Below are positions 8,186 through 16,493 of a stretch of 64,000 nucleotides of DNA, piece after piece (positions within the stretch are counted from its first letter, which is position 1; the number at the start of each line of letters is the position of its first letter). The stretch is taken from the NCBI RefSeq assembly GCF_014860165.1, contig NZ_JACZKG010000051.1, positions 1 through 64,000 on the forward strand, in the 5' to 3' direction. Under the pieces are notes generated by a model. The model had not been told where the DNA came from. It was given only the letters and a program-made list of their open reading frames with translations, and searched no databases. The DNA is from Devosia sp. GTDB taxonomy: Bacteria; Pseudomonadota; Alphaproteobacteria; Rhizobiales; Devosiaceae. A program made the position numbers and the translations under genes.

Positions 8186-8785
8186 TCAGTGTCCTTCCGC
8201 TATGCGCGTCGAGCGCGGCAGGCCCAGCACGGCCCCTTCGGCCACCAGCAGGAGGTCAATGCCGCGCGGGAACAGTTCGCGATTGGCCGACCACTGGCCG
8301 ATGAAATCCTCGGGCAAGCCAACCGGGCTGATACGGCCATGGTCCTTGATGCCGGGACCGCGGATGATCAGGTCCGGGCCGCCGGTCAGTGCGGGCACCG
8401 CCAGGACGATGGTGGTCGAGCGATCGGGGTATTCCTGGGTGCCGAGATTGAACTGGTCGAAGCGCGGCAGGTGTTCGGCACCGGCTGCAAAGGCGAAGGC
8501 CGCCCTGCCCGGCTCGCGCACCACGGGGGCGCCGGTGTGAAAGCTGACGAATTGGAGGACCGCGCTGTCAGCCCGCAGTGAATCGTCCAGCCAGATGCTG
8601 GTGTCGTGATCGCTCAAGGTTAGCAATGTGCTCACCAATTCGGGGGGGATGCTGCTGGTCGGCGAACCCGGCGCGACCAGCCTTTGCACCGCGCCGGGAT
8701 TGGCCAGCGCATCCATGATGGCGCGAAAGGCCGTCTGCGACTGCAGTACGGGATCGGCGAATCCGCCGTCGAGACCAAGGTCCAT
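8186..8785 (-). CDS. phnH: C-P lyase core subunit PhnH
   Basis: Pyridoxal-enzyme-like fold subunit of the PhnGHIJ core with no known catalytic residues of its own. From the ATG at 8785 it is 199 residues (MDLGLDGGFADPVLQSQTAF), the usual length. Family features include ALANPGAVQRL near residue 30 and GIDLLLVAEG near the C-terminus. The longer ORF to 8935 overlaps phnG and is rejected. The start abuts the phnG TAA stop. Confidence 0.95.
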   Translation of the reverse strand: MDLGLDGGFADPVLQSQTAFRAIMDALANPGAVQRLVAPGSPTSSIPPELVSTLLTLSDHDTSIWLDDSLRADSAVLQFVSFHTGAPVVREPGRAAFAFAAGAEHLPRFDQFNLGTQEYPDRSTTIVLAVPALTGGPDLIIRGPGIKDHGRISPVGLPEDFIGQWSANRELFPRGIDLLLVAEGAVLGLPRSTRIAEGH

Positions 8786-8786
8786 C

Positions 8787-9242
8787 TTAGTTGTCTCCCC
8801 GTACCATGGTGAAGAAGTCGACCCTGGTCGCCGCCGACTCGTCGCGGCGTTTCTGGTCGGCAGCTGCGGCAAGTGCCTGGAGTGGCTGGATGATTTCGGC
8901 CTCGACCCGATCAGGATCGCGCTGCCACATGGCATCGATGATGGCGATGACCTCGGCTTTGGCCATGTCGCGGCCCAGACTATACCCGTGCCCCACTTCG
9001 CCGGTTACAATGCGGACGCTGGCCCGGCTGACCGTGGCCTCGCCCAGATTGAACGGAGCGCCACCGCCGCCGGCGCGACCACGGATCATCACGAGCCCAA
9101 TTTCGGGACCGCGCACCCTGGTGTGGCCGGGCTTGTCGGCCCAGCGGTCCCAGAGTTCGGCGAGGGCCTTGGCCGGGGCCGCCGCCAGAGTGTCCAGTAC
9201 GGCCTTTCGCGCCCTGACGTCGATGGAGGATGCAGTCTGCAT
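8787..9242 (-). CDS. phnG: C-P lyase core subunit PhnG
   Basis: First gene of the C-P lyase core operon, encoding a 151-residue protein (family about 150). Recognisable segments are LRGPEIGLVMIRGRAGGGGAPFNLGE (in part) and GEVGHGYSLGRDMAKAEVIAIIDA. PhnG acts with PhnH, I and L in making the ribose 1-phosphonate triphosphate intermediate. A GAGG ribosome binding site precedes the ATG. The PhnF-type operator lies 13 bp upstream of the start. Confidence 0.95.
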   Translation of the reverse strand: MQTASSIDVRARKAVLDTLAAAPAKALAELWDRWADKPGHTRVRGPEIGLVMIRGRAGGGGAPFNLGEATVSRASVRIVTGEVGHGYSLGRDMAKAEVIAIIDAMWQRDPDRVEAEIIQPLQALAAAADQKRRDESAATRVDFFTMVRGDN

Positions 9243-9254
9243 GCTTGCCTCTAT

Positions 9255-9274
9255 TTGTCTAATACACTAGACAA
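9255..9274. promoter_or_regulatory. PhnF-type palindromic operator between phnG and phnF
   Basis: A perfect 7-bp inverted repeat with a 6-bp spacer, TTGTCTA-N6-TAGACAA, in the 76-bp region between divergent phnG and phnF. It is the right size and symmetry for a dimeric GntR/HutC-type regulator such as PhnF, whose known sites also centre on TCTAGA-like half-sites. It lies 13 bp before the phnG start and 45 bp before phnF, so it could repress both genes. Confidence 0.7.
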
Positions 9275-9318
9275 CTTATGTCCTGAGTCCGCTCCTACGC
9301 CCCCTATGTGAAAAAGCA

Positions 9319-10044
9319 ATGACAATCACACGAGATGTGGCCCGGGGCATAGCCCTCTGGCGCCAGATTGCCGATGCCATCCGCCTCGATATCGTTGGCG
9401 GCAAGCTTGCGGAAGGCGACCGGCTGCCGACGGAAGCCCTTCTGGCAGAACGGTTTTCCGCCAACCGCCACACCGTGCGACGGGCGCTCGCCGTGCTGGC
9501 CGATGAGGGCGTTGTCGGTGCGGAACAGGGTCGCGGCACCTTCGTCCGAAGCGCCCGCAGGCTCAGCTATCCTATCGGCAAACGCACGCGCTTTTCGGAG
9601 GGCCTCGCGGGCCAGGCGCGCGCGCTCGCCACCCAGCATCTGGGCGATCGCATCGAGAATGCGAGCGCTACGGTTGCTGCGGCCCTGGGTATCAAGCCTG
9701 GCACCAAGGTGGTCCGCATCGAGGGCGTCTCCTCGGCCGATGGCCGGCCGCTGTCACGCGCCACGACCTGGCTGCCCTATCGCCGCTTTGCCGATTTTGC
9801 CCAGAGAGTCATCGAACGGCGCTCGTTCACTGCAGTCTTTGCCAGCTACGGCATTGCCGACTATGTCCGTTCGAGCACCCGCATTTCGGCGCGCCACGCC
9901 GATGTGGAGGAAACCAAGCTGCTGGACCTGGCGCCCGGGGCGATCCTGCTGGTGTCGGAGGCTATCGACGTGGATGCCGAGGGAACCCCGATCTCCTATG
10001 CCCTCAGCCGCTTCCCGGCGGAGCGGATGGAGCTGGTGGTCTAG
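9319..10044 (+). CDS. phnF: Phosphonate-operon GntR-family regulator PhnF
   Basis: HutC-subfamily GntR regulator of 241 residues. A winged helix covers residues 1-75 (ALWRQIADAIRLDIVGGKLA, LLAERFSANRHTVRRALAVL, QGRGTFV) and a UTRA ligand-binding domain about 90-235 (TTWLPYRRFADF, VSEAIDVDAEGTPISYALSR). It is divergent from phnGHIJKL with a perfect palindrome between them, so it probably represses that operon. Its TAG stop overlaps the phnN stop on the other strand in the four bases CTAG (10041-10044). Confidence 0.92.
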   Translation: MTITRDVARGIALWRQIADAIRLDIVGGKLAEGDRLPTEALLAERFSANRHTVRRALAVLADEGVVGAEQGRGTFVRSARRLSYPIGKRTRFSEGLAGQARALATQHLGDRIENASATVAAALGIKPGTKVVRIEGVSSADGRPLSRATTWLPYRRFADFAQRVIERRSFTAVFASYGIADYVRSSTRISARHADVEETKLLDLAPGAILLVSEAIDVDAEGTPISYALSRFPAERMELVV

Positions 10045-10604
10045 GCTCGCTCGGTCAATCCGGCGGCATCCTGCAGCAGTCGGGTGAACTGCGACCCCGC
10101 CACGTCCAATGCGCCGGAATTGTCGATCTGCACCTTGCTGGCGGGCAGACGTTCGCTCACGCTGCGATCGAGTCGCCGCTGGATGGATTCCGCGGTTTCC
10201 CGCCCGCGGCCGGCCAGCCGCCTGGCGATGATGTCCCGATCCGCCGTCACCGAAACCACCAGCGCCTCCGGATAGCGCGCCATCAGGGCGGGGATCACGG
10301 CGCGCGACAGGTTTGCCACCACCACCCGTCCGGCCCCCAGATCGGCCTCCAGCGCAATCGGCAGGCCATAGCGCAGGCCATGCGCCGCCCAGCTCAGCGC
10401 AAACTGTCCGGATGCCTCAGCCTGGGCAAAGGCTGCTTCGTCCAAGCTGTCATGATCTTCGCTGCCGGCATCGGCGGACCGGGTCACCACCCGGCGAACG
10501 AAGACAACGCGTCCGCTTGCCGCCAGCCGAGCGCGGGCAAAGCCGATCAGGCTGTCCTTGCCGACGCCGCTTGCGCCGACGACCGCGACGAAGGTTCCGC
10601 TCAT
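10041..10604 (-). CDS. phnN: Ribose 1,5-bisphosphate phosphokinase PhnN
   Basis: Kinase that converts ribose 1,5-bisphosphate to PRPP, recycling the sugar released by C-P lyase. From the ATG at 10604 the protein is 187 residues (MSGTFVAVVGASGVGKDSLI), with Walker A GASGVGKDS near residues 10-18 and a guanylate-kinase-like lid region (RRVVTRSADAGSEDHDSL). ATGA overlap with phnM supports this start over the longer ORF to 10628. The last gene of its leftward unit. Confidence 0.93.
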   Translation of the reverse strand: MSGTFVAVVGASGVGKDSLIGFARARLAASGRVVFVRRVVTRSADAGSEDHDSLDEAAFAQAEASGQFALSWAAHGLRYGLPIALEADLGAGRVVVANLSRAVIPALMARYPEALVVSVTADRDIIARRLAGRGRETAESIQRRLDRSVSERLPASKVQIDNSGALDVAGSQFTRLLQDAAGLTERA

Positions 10605-11749
10605 ATCACCCGCCGGCCCTGGCGCCACACCGTGAGCACGATGGGAATGCCGTCCTCGACCCGAACATGCACGAAATCGGCGCGCTTGCCGACGGCGATC
10701 TCGCCGCGGTCCGCAAGGCCCGCCGCCTCGGCGGGGCGCTTGGTGACCAGCTGGATCGCCCTGGACAGGCTGATCCCCTCCACATTGTCGGCCAGCGAGA
10801 ACGCCGATTGCAGCATGGAGAAGGGAATGTAGTCCGAGGACAGGATGTCGAGCAGGTCGGCCTCGGCCAGCGCCCGCGCCGACACATTGCCGGAATGGGA
10901 TCCGCCGCGCACCACATTGGGGCCGCCCATCAGGATGGCCATGCCGGCCTGGCGGGAAGCCCTGGCGGCCTCCATGGTGGTGGGGAACTCGGCGACTTCG
11001 GTGCCCAGGGCCACGGCTTCCTCGACATGGTCGCGGGTCGCGTCGTCATGGCTGGCCAGCACAATGCCGAGATCGTGGCAGGCCGCCGCAATGGCGCGAC
11101 GGTGCGGGCCGGCATAGGCCACCGATTCGGCGTTGCGACGCTGGGTGAAATCCTCCAGCGCGGCGTCGCTCATCTTGAGCTTGCCCTGATAATAGGTCTT
11201 GTAGGCGTCCATGCTGGCGAACTGCCGCTGGCCGGGTGCGTGGTCCATCAGCGATGCCAGGCGCACCTGCGGATCGTCCTTGAGCATGAGAAAGCTCTCA
11301 AGACAATCGGGCGCCGAGACCTCGCAACGCAGATGGATATGGTGCTCGGCGCGCAGCCGCCCCGCCTTGGTGCCGGCGGCGATGGCATTGGCGAGGGTCT
11401 GCATCTCGGTGGCACCCATGTCGGAATGCTCGTCGAGGCCGACGCGGATGGCGTCGAAGACGGTGGTTATGCCCGAGGCCGCGATCTGGGCGTCATGCGC
11501 CTGCACGGCCGCGACGGGGTTCCAGCGCACCCGGGGGCGCGGCGCATAGTGGGTCTCGAGATGATCGGTATGCAGCTCGACCAGGCCCGGGATCAGATAG
11601 TCCCCGTCCAGATCGGTGCCCATGCGGCTGGGGGCGCCGATATCGGTGATGATGCCCCCATCCACGCGCAAGGAGCCTTCCACTACCTCATTGGCCAGGA
11701 CCATCCGGGCATTGGTCAGGACGAGTTCCCCAAGGGCGATGGTGTTCAT
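10601..11749 (-). CDS. phnM: Alpha-D-ribose 1-methylphosphonate 5-triphosphate diphosphatase PhnM
   Basis: Amidohydrolase-superfamily enzyme that removes pyrophosphate from the ribose 1-phosphonate 5-triphosphate intermediate before PhnJ acts. The 382-residue protein has the metal-binding HTDHLE motif (H60, H63) after a short N-terminal beta domain, later LASHDDAT and SDYIPFSMLQ segments, and a C-terminal return to the beta domain (GKRADFVHVRV). Length matches the family. It heads a phnM-phnN unit separate from the phnG operon and has a possible PHO box 55 bp upstream. Confidence 0.95.
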   Translation of the reverse strand: MNTIALGELVLTNARMVLANEVVEGSLRVDGGIITDIGAPSRMGTDLDGDYLIPGLVELHTDHLETHYAPRPRVRWNPVAAVQAHDAQIAASGITTVFDAIRVGLDEHSDMGATEMQTLANAIAAGTKAGRLRAEHHIHLRCEVSAPDCLESFLMLKDDPQVRLASLMDHAPGQRQFASMDAYKTYYQGKLKMSDAALEDFTQRRNAESVAYAGPHRRAIAAACHDLGIVLASHDDATRDHVEEAVALGTEVAEFPTTMEAARASRQAGMAILMGGPNVVRGGSHSGNVSARALAEADLLDILSSDYIPFSMLQSAFSLADNVEGISLSRAIQLVTKRPAEAAGLADRGEIAVGKRADFVHVRVEDGIPIVLTVWRQGRRVI

Positions 11750-11803
11750 GGAAGGGCCGTTTCTAAGTTCGTGAGGCTGCGCGATCGCCCTGCGCTAGCC
11801 GAA

Positions 11804-11825
11804 TTTGATGACAGTTTGGCGACCG
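11804..11825 (-). promoter_or_regulatory. Possible PHO box upstream of phnM
   Basis: On the minus strand, two adjacent 11-bp direct repeats CGGTCGCCAAA and CTGTCATCAAA match at 8 of 11 positions. The second is a good fit to the CTGTCAT half-site of the alphaproteobacterial PhoB box. Position (55 bp before phnM) and 11-bp period are right for PhoB, the first half is weak. Confidence 0.4.
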
Positions 11826-11931
11826 GGGCCGGGTCATTCAAGCGTCAGCGAACTGTCGGGCAATCGTCATCAACCTGCAAGGGAACCGTCGGTGTTGCCC
11901 CACAGAAGCCGCCTCGGCGTCACTACGGGGG

Positions 11932-12678
11932 TCAGTAGGTTGTGCGACCGCCCGACAGGTCGAAGACGCTGGCGGTGGTGAAGCTGTTTTCCTTGCTAAC
12001 CAACCAGGCGACCATCGCCGCCGCCTCATCCACCTCGAGGAAGCGGCCGCGCGGAATGCGCACCAGCATGTAGTCGATGAATTCCTTGGTCAGCGTATCG
12101 AGAATGCGCGTCTTGGCAGTCGCCGGCGTGATGGCATTGACCGCGATGTCGAACTTGGCCAGTTCCTTGCCCAGGGACTTGGTCAGGCCAATGACGCCCG
12201 CCTTGGCCGCCGAATAGGCCGAGAGGTTGGGATTGCCCTCCTTCCCCGCCACCGAGGAGATGTTGACGATGCGCCCGTAGTTGCGCGCCTTCATCGACGG
12301 GATCACCACCTTGTTGACGTAGAACGTGCCGTTGAGATTGATCTCGACCACCCGCCGCCATTCATCCGGATCATAATCCTCCAGCGAGGCATTTTGCCCG
12401 GCCACGCCGGCCGAATTAACCAGGATCGACACCGGGCCCACTTCGGCCTCGACCTCGCCATGCACACGCTGCAGTCCGGCCAGATCAGTTATATCCACCA
12501 GCTTGCTGGAGGCCGCGGGCCCCAGATTGTCCAGCGCCAACGCCAATGCCTCGGCATTCGTGTCCCAAAGGCTCACCCGCGCACCCGAGGCAATCAACCG
12601 CCGGGCAATGGCAAACCCGATCCCCTGCGCCCCGCCGGTGATGACGGCGATCTGGTCGTGAAGGTCGATGGCGTTCAT
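11932..12678 (-). CDS. SDR-family NAD(P)-dependent oxidoreductase
   Basis: Classical short-chain dehydrogenase of 248 residues from the ATG at 12678 (MNAIDLHDQIAVITGGAQGI). TGGAQGIG spans 14-21, NSAG lies near 88, and the catalytic residues are in NISSVAG (S141/S142), Y155 and K159 (YSAAK). It resembles sugar-acid or 3-oxoacyl reductases of the FabG type. No substrate can be assigned. It is on the same strand as phnM but separated by 182 bp that include a possible PHO box, so it is probably not part of that unit. The longer ORF to 12744 has a non-SDR N-terminus. Confidence 0.85.
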   Translation of the reverse strand: MNAIDLHDQIAVITGGAQGIGFAIARRLIASGARVSLWDTNAEALALALDNLGPAASSKLVDITDLAGLQRVHGEVEAEVGPVSILVNSAGVAGQNASLEDYDPDEWRRVVEINLNGTFYVNKVVIPSMKARNYGRIVNISSVAGKEGNPNLSAYSAAKAGVIGLTKSLGKELAKFDIAVNAITPATAKTRILDTLTKEFIDYMLVRIPRGRFLEVDEAAAMVAWLVSKENSFTTASVFDLSGGRTTY

Positions 12679-12820
12679 GGGGTGGACTCTGGGTGCAGTG
12701 GGGACACTGCGCCAAGCTAACAGCATCCGCTGATCGAGAGCCATGGGTTATGCATATGGGGGCGACAGGTCCGCCCACCCGCGCTTGCCATCTCGGGCGA
12801 TCAACAGGAGCGCGGCACGC

Positions 12821-13045
12821 TCAGGATTGCCCGGCGGGCGGCATTGGTGTCGAGTGCCGAGGCGCCAGCTCCGGCACCAGACGAAATTTCGCGGGGGGCG
12901 ACGACCAGTCAAAAGGTATGGGCAGAACGAGGGTGCACGTTGTTAGCAGACTTTGCGCCTCAGAATTGACCACCTCAAACACGTAACCGGGACGCTGCAT
13001 GGTGGTGCATTCCTCCCAGCGCGAAAAGTCGATCCATTCTGACAC
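12821..13045 (-). CDS. Small conserved-looking protein of unknown function
   Basis: A 74-residue ORF starting at GTG (13045) with a clear AGGAG ribosome binding site six bases upstream. The product begins MSEWIDFSRWEECTTMQRPG and contains VFEVVNSEAQSLLT and LPIPFDWSSPP. It is acidic to neutral, with no signal peptide, membrane span or known domain. The balanced composition looks coding, unlike shadow frames. I recall similar short proteins in Hyphomicrobiales but cannot confirm this here. Function unknown. Confidence 0.5.
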   Translation of the reverse strand: MSEWIDFSRWEECTTMQRPGYVFEVVNSEAQSLLTTCTLVLPIPFDWSSPPAKFRLVPELAPRHSTPMPPAGQS

Positions 13046-13136
13046 TTCGGACTCCTAGGCGCTGACGAACTGTGCTTTGCGCACCGACCGGCCCTCAACG
13101 GAAGTCCGGGCTTCGCACCGGCCGCTCCGTCACCAC

Positions 13137-15122
13137 TCACACGAAAAAGAAGTCGGACCCAGTGAGGTGGTTGACGCCGGTGAGCGTGGCAATCGTGACT
13201 GCCTCTCCCGCCCCCGCGCCATCGGCGTCAAATGACAAGACGGAGGTAAGCGTATCGAACAGCATCGCGCCTAGATAGGCGTGTACTGCGGCGCCGGTAA
13301 TTCCGACGCCCTGGAAGAACCTCACTTCTCCGCCGCCCGCGTCGGCGCCGCCAAAGAAGTAATGGGCCAAGCCGAGACTATCGTATCCCGAGACGAAATC
13401 GCCGATCACGTCGGAATTGGCTGCATTGATCTGGGTGTCGAAGATGAAGCGGTCCCTGCCGGCCTCACCGAACAGGGTGTCATGGCCTTCCATGCCGTAG
13501 AGCGTGTCGTTGCCGCCGCGCCCATAGATGTAATTGTCCCCGGTATTGCCATAAGCGACATCGCTGCCTGAGCCGAGCACAAAGCTCTCGATACCGATAA
13601 ACGTATCGCCCGCAGCAGCACCCGTATTGGCCACCTGACCGCCCAGGGCGATTATGAAATCGGCATAGTTGGCATCGTCGTAGCGCACGTAGTCAAAGCC
13701 ACTGCCACCCTGGAGCAGGTCGGCGCCCAACCCGCCAAACAGATGATCATGGCCGTCGTCGCCCATCAGGTTGTCGTCGCCATCCTGGCCAAACAGAAAG
13801 TCCTGTTCGCCAAAGCCAAAGACGGTGTCGTGTCCGCTGCCGCTGTAGATGTAGTTGCTGGCGGCATCGCCATAGGCCACGTCGCTGGCCGATCCCAGGA
13901 GCAGGCCTTCGATGCCGGCATAGCTGTCGCCAGCCGCGACGCCAGTATTCCAGCCGGCATAGTGCAGCGAAACCGTCATGGCCGTGGCTACGCCGCTGTA
14001 ATCCACATAGTCGAGGCCGGAGCCGCCGTCCATATGATCGCTTCCGTCCTCGCTGAAGAAGAAATCATTTCCCTCCATGCCAAAGAGGCTGTCGTTGCCG
14101 CTATTTCCGCGTAGCAAGTTGGCAGCGGCATTGCCGATGATCGTGTCGTGCCCGCTGCCACCGATCGCGTTTTCAATCAGCGAACTTGGATCACCATTGT
14201 ATTGGAGCGCGTTGGCGATGTTGCCCTCGGCGACCTGGCTGCCAGTGTAGTGGAGGTTTGCCAGTTGCGCGCTCGAGGTCGTGGTCCACGCGCCAGGCCG
14301 CAGGTCGACAGTCAGATTGGTGGTGTAGTTGGAAAAGTCATAGGTGTCGTTCCCACCACCATCCCAGACCGTCTGGAATATCTTGTTGCCGCCCGCAGGC
14401 CCCTGGCCGACGCCGTTGACCGACAACTCGCCGGTGGTCGGGCTCCAGGAATAGGTCGTGTTGCCGTTGTTGGTGGAGAAATTGGCGCCGTACATCTGCT
14501 GCACTGCAGCGATGTCATACATCATCAGCGACTGCGCATATCCCCACGTCTCGTTGGTATAGCCGCTGGTCGTCGATGCTCCGATATAGGACCGGTAGGT
14601 CATCACGGAGTATTCCATGGAATCGCGGTCGTAGGGCATGCCGTTCTGGTGGGGATGATCGAGCCCCAGCGCGTGGCCGATTTCGTGGATGAAGGTGGCG
14701 TAGGCGTAGTTGCCCTTGATGGGATTGTTGTAGTCCGACTTGTTGAACCAGGCGTCACCACCCTCGGCTATCGTATTGGGAAAGTAGGCCCACGCCGTGC
14801 CTGGAGCATTCGACATGGCAAGCCGCAAGGTGGCGTTGGCGACGTCGCCGCCCGTCAGTTCAGTGAAGGTGACGTTGGCGACAGCCGCGTAGTTGGCGAA
14901 TGCCGCCTCAGCAGCATTCTGCTGCGTCGCATTCAGCGCCAAGATGCTATTTGGCTCGTTCTGGTAGTAGGGCGAGTTGTAAGCCGCGGAGCTTGTCGGG
15001 AAGCTATAAGTCAGGTTCCCCGATGCCCATTTGTAATCACCCAGCAGGGCGTTCGTGTACGGATCGGATGGACGGACAACAGAAGCAATGGCGGCCAACG
15101 AAAACTCCCAGGTCGCAAACAC
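13137..15122 (-). CDS. Serralysin-type (M10) metalloprotease with RTX repeats
   Basis: Predicted secreted zinc protease of 661 residues. The catalytic motif HEIGHALGLDHP lies at residues 146-157 (three His ligands and catalytic Glu), followed by the Met-turn SVMTY (M174). From about residue 320 to 560 there are three blocks of calcium-binding nonapeptides (GGSGHDTIIG, GNSGNDSLFG, GRGGNDTLYG). There is no Sec signal, and the C-terminus DFFFV is typical of type I secretion substrates. The start is GTG at 15122 with GAGG directly against it, so the exact start is uncertain. No type I secretion genes or inhibitor gene lie nearby. Confidence 0.9.
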   Translation of the reverse strand: MFATWEFSLAAIASVVRPSDPYTNALLGDYKWASGNLTYSFPTSSAAYNSPYYQNEPNSILALNATQQNAAEAAFANYAAVANVTFTELTGGDVANATLRLAMSNAPGTAWAYFPNTIAEGGDAWFNKSDYNNPIKGNYAYATFIHEIGHALGLDHPHQNGMPYDRDSMEYSVMTYRSYIGASTTSGYTNETWGYAQSLMMYDIAAVQQMYGANFSTNNGNTTYSWSPTTGELSVNGVGQGPAGGNKIFQTVWDGGGNDTYDFSNYTTNLTVDLRPGAWTTTSSAQLANLHYTGSQVAEGNIANALQYNGDPSSLIENAIGGSGHDTIIGNAAANLLRGNSGNDSLFGMEGNDFFFSEDGSDHMDGGSGLDYVDYSGVATAMTVSLHYAGWNTGVAAGDSYAGIEGLLLGSASDVAYGDAASNYIYSGSGHDTVFGFGEQDFLFGQDGDDNLMGDDGHDHLFGGLGADLLQGGSGFDYVRYDDANYADFIIALGGQVANTGAAAGDTFIGIESFVLGSGSDVAYGNTGDNYIYGRGGNDTLYGMEGHDTLFGEAGRDRFIFDTQINAANSDVIGDFVSGYDSLGLAHYFFGGADAGGGEVRFFQGVGITGAAVHAYLGAMLFDTLTSVLSFDADGAGAGEAVTIATLTGVNHLTGSDFFFV

Positions 15123-15431
15123 CCTCGGCCCGGCCGATTAACACCTCGTTAATCCGGACTCGCAGCGTGACCATAACGGGGGCGGCGGCGGTCAACAAGT
15201 CGTGTGGAGACGTAGGCATCCTACGTATCATGTTGCTGGCGCCCACTTTGTGTCCCAAGGACACCTCGACAGGCCCCAAAGAGACCGGCTCCAGGCTCCC
15301 GCTTGCCGCCACGCCCGAGGGGGCCGAGCCGGCCAGGAGCCCCGCCTCTCGGCGGATTTGGACACGCAATGGTTGACCTTGGCAACTCATCCGACAATAA
15401 GGAGGCGTTCCCAAAGGTTCAGAAGCTGATC
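15123..15431. other. 309-bp intergenic region between protease and polysaccharide locus
   Basis: No convincing gene. It separates the leftward protease from the rightward polysaccharide cluster and should hold promoters for both. The only clear structure is the palindrome at 15210-15226. An upstream in-frame extension of the next gene (from 15303) has a low-complexity Pro/Arg/Gly translation and is not credible. Confidence 0.6.
15210..15226. promoter_or_regulatory. Perfect palindrome, candidate operator
   Basis: ACGTAGG-CAT-CCTACGT, two 7-bp arms and a 3-bp spacer. It lies 88 bp upstream of the protease start and about 206 bp upstream of the wbpB-like start. No matching known regulator site comes to mind. 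It could bind a dimeric regulator of either divergent unit. Confidence 0.35.
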
Positions 15432-16493
15432 ATGTTACGATTCTCGTTGGTGGGCTGCGGTCGCATCGCAAAACGCCATTCCGAATTGCTGGGCAATGGC
15501 GCCATTGAGGGCGCGAAGCTCGTCGCCGTGTGCGACATCAACCTCGCCAAGGCCGAGGCGATCTCGTCCCAGTTTGGCGTACCGGCGTTTGCCGACTTCC
15601 ACGACATGATGCGGACCGTCGACTGCGATGTCGTGGTCGTGCTTACCGAGAGCGGGCACCACGCGGAACATGTCGTGGCGCTGGCCCCTTATGGCCGGCA
15701 CATTGTGGTCGAGAAGCCGATGGCGCTCACGCTGGAGAGCGCCGACGCCATGATCGCCGCATGCACCGATGCCGGGATCCAGTTGTTCGTGGTCAAGCAG
15801 AACCGCTTCAACGTACCCGTGGTCAAGCTGCGCGAGGCTGTGGACCAGAACCGCTTTGGCAAGCTGACGATGGGGACCGTCAGGGTGCGCTGGAGCAGGG
15901 ACCAGCGCTACTACGACCAGGATCCCTGGCGGGGAACCTGGGCTCTCGACGGCGGCGTACTGACCAACCAGGCCAGTCACCACGTCGATCTGCTTGAATG
16001 GATGATGGGGCCGGTGGAGAGCGTGTTCGCGCATTCAACCAGGGCGCTGGCCAAGATAGAGACTGAGGACACCGCCGTTGTCGTGCTGCGGTTCAAGAAC
16101 GGGGCCCTTGGCGTCATCGAGGCCACGACCGCTATTCGTCCGAAGGATCTCGAGGGATCGATTTCCATCCTGGGCGAGACTGGATCGGTCGAGATCGGCG
16201 GCTTTGCAGTCAATCAGATGAAGGTGTGGAACTTTGTCGACCCGCAGCCAGACGACGAGGAGGTGATGACCCGTTTTTCGGTCAATCCCCCAAACGTCTA
16301 CGGTTTTGGTCACCAAGCCTATTACGACCACATCGTATCCTGCCTGCGGCATGGCGTGCCGCCTTCGGTGGACGGCCATGAGGGCCGAAAGAGCCTCGAA
16401 CTCATCAACGCCATCTACGAATCGATCGAGACCGGCAAAGAGGTGCGTGTCGGCGCCGTGCGCCACTCAACGCGCCTGGGCCGTCGCGACTGA
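15432..16493 (+). CDS. wbpB: Gfo/Idh/MocA oxidoreductase, WbpB/WlbA-like UDP-sugar 3-dehydrogenase
   Basis: Predicted to oxidise C3 of UDP-N-acetylglucosaminuronic acid, first step toward a 2,3-diamino-uronic acid. From the ATG at 15432 it is 353 residues. The Rossmann motif is VGCGRIAKRH (7-16). VVEKPMALTLESAD carries the Gfo/Idh catalytic Lys, and NQASHHVDLLEWMMGPV is the His-bearing helix typical of WlbA/WbpB. The next two genes are the matching acetyltransferase and aminotransferase, overlapping by one and four bases. The UDP-GlcNAc 6-dehydrogenase (WbpA) needed to make the substrate is not in the window. Confidence 0.82.
   Translation: MLRFSLVGCGRIAKRHSELLGNGAIEGAKLVAVCDINLAKAEAISSQFGVPAFADFHDMMRTVDCDVVVVLTESGHHAEHVVALAPYGRHIVVEKPMALTLESADAMIAACTDAGIQLFVVKQNRFNVPVVKLREAVDQNRFGKLTMGTVRVRWSRDQRYYDQDPWRGTWALDGGVLTNQASHHVDLLEWMMGPVESVFAHSTRALAKIETEDTAVVVLRFKNGALGVIEATTAIRPKDLEGSISILGETGSVEIGGFAVNQMKVWNFVDPQPDDEEVMTRFSVNPPNVYGFGHQAYYDHIVSCLRHGVPPSVDGHEGRKSLELINAIYESIETGKEVRVGAVRHSTRLGRRD

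Noticed and set aside
10313-11938. 541-codon open frame on the plus strand opposite phnM and phnN
   Set aside because: It is a shadow of phnM/phnN at high GC. Its translation is rich in Arg, His, Pro and Gly, with no domain, and the minus-strand genes are certain.
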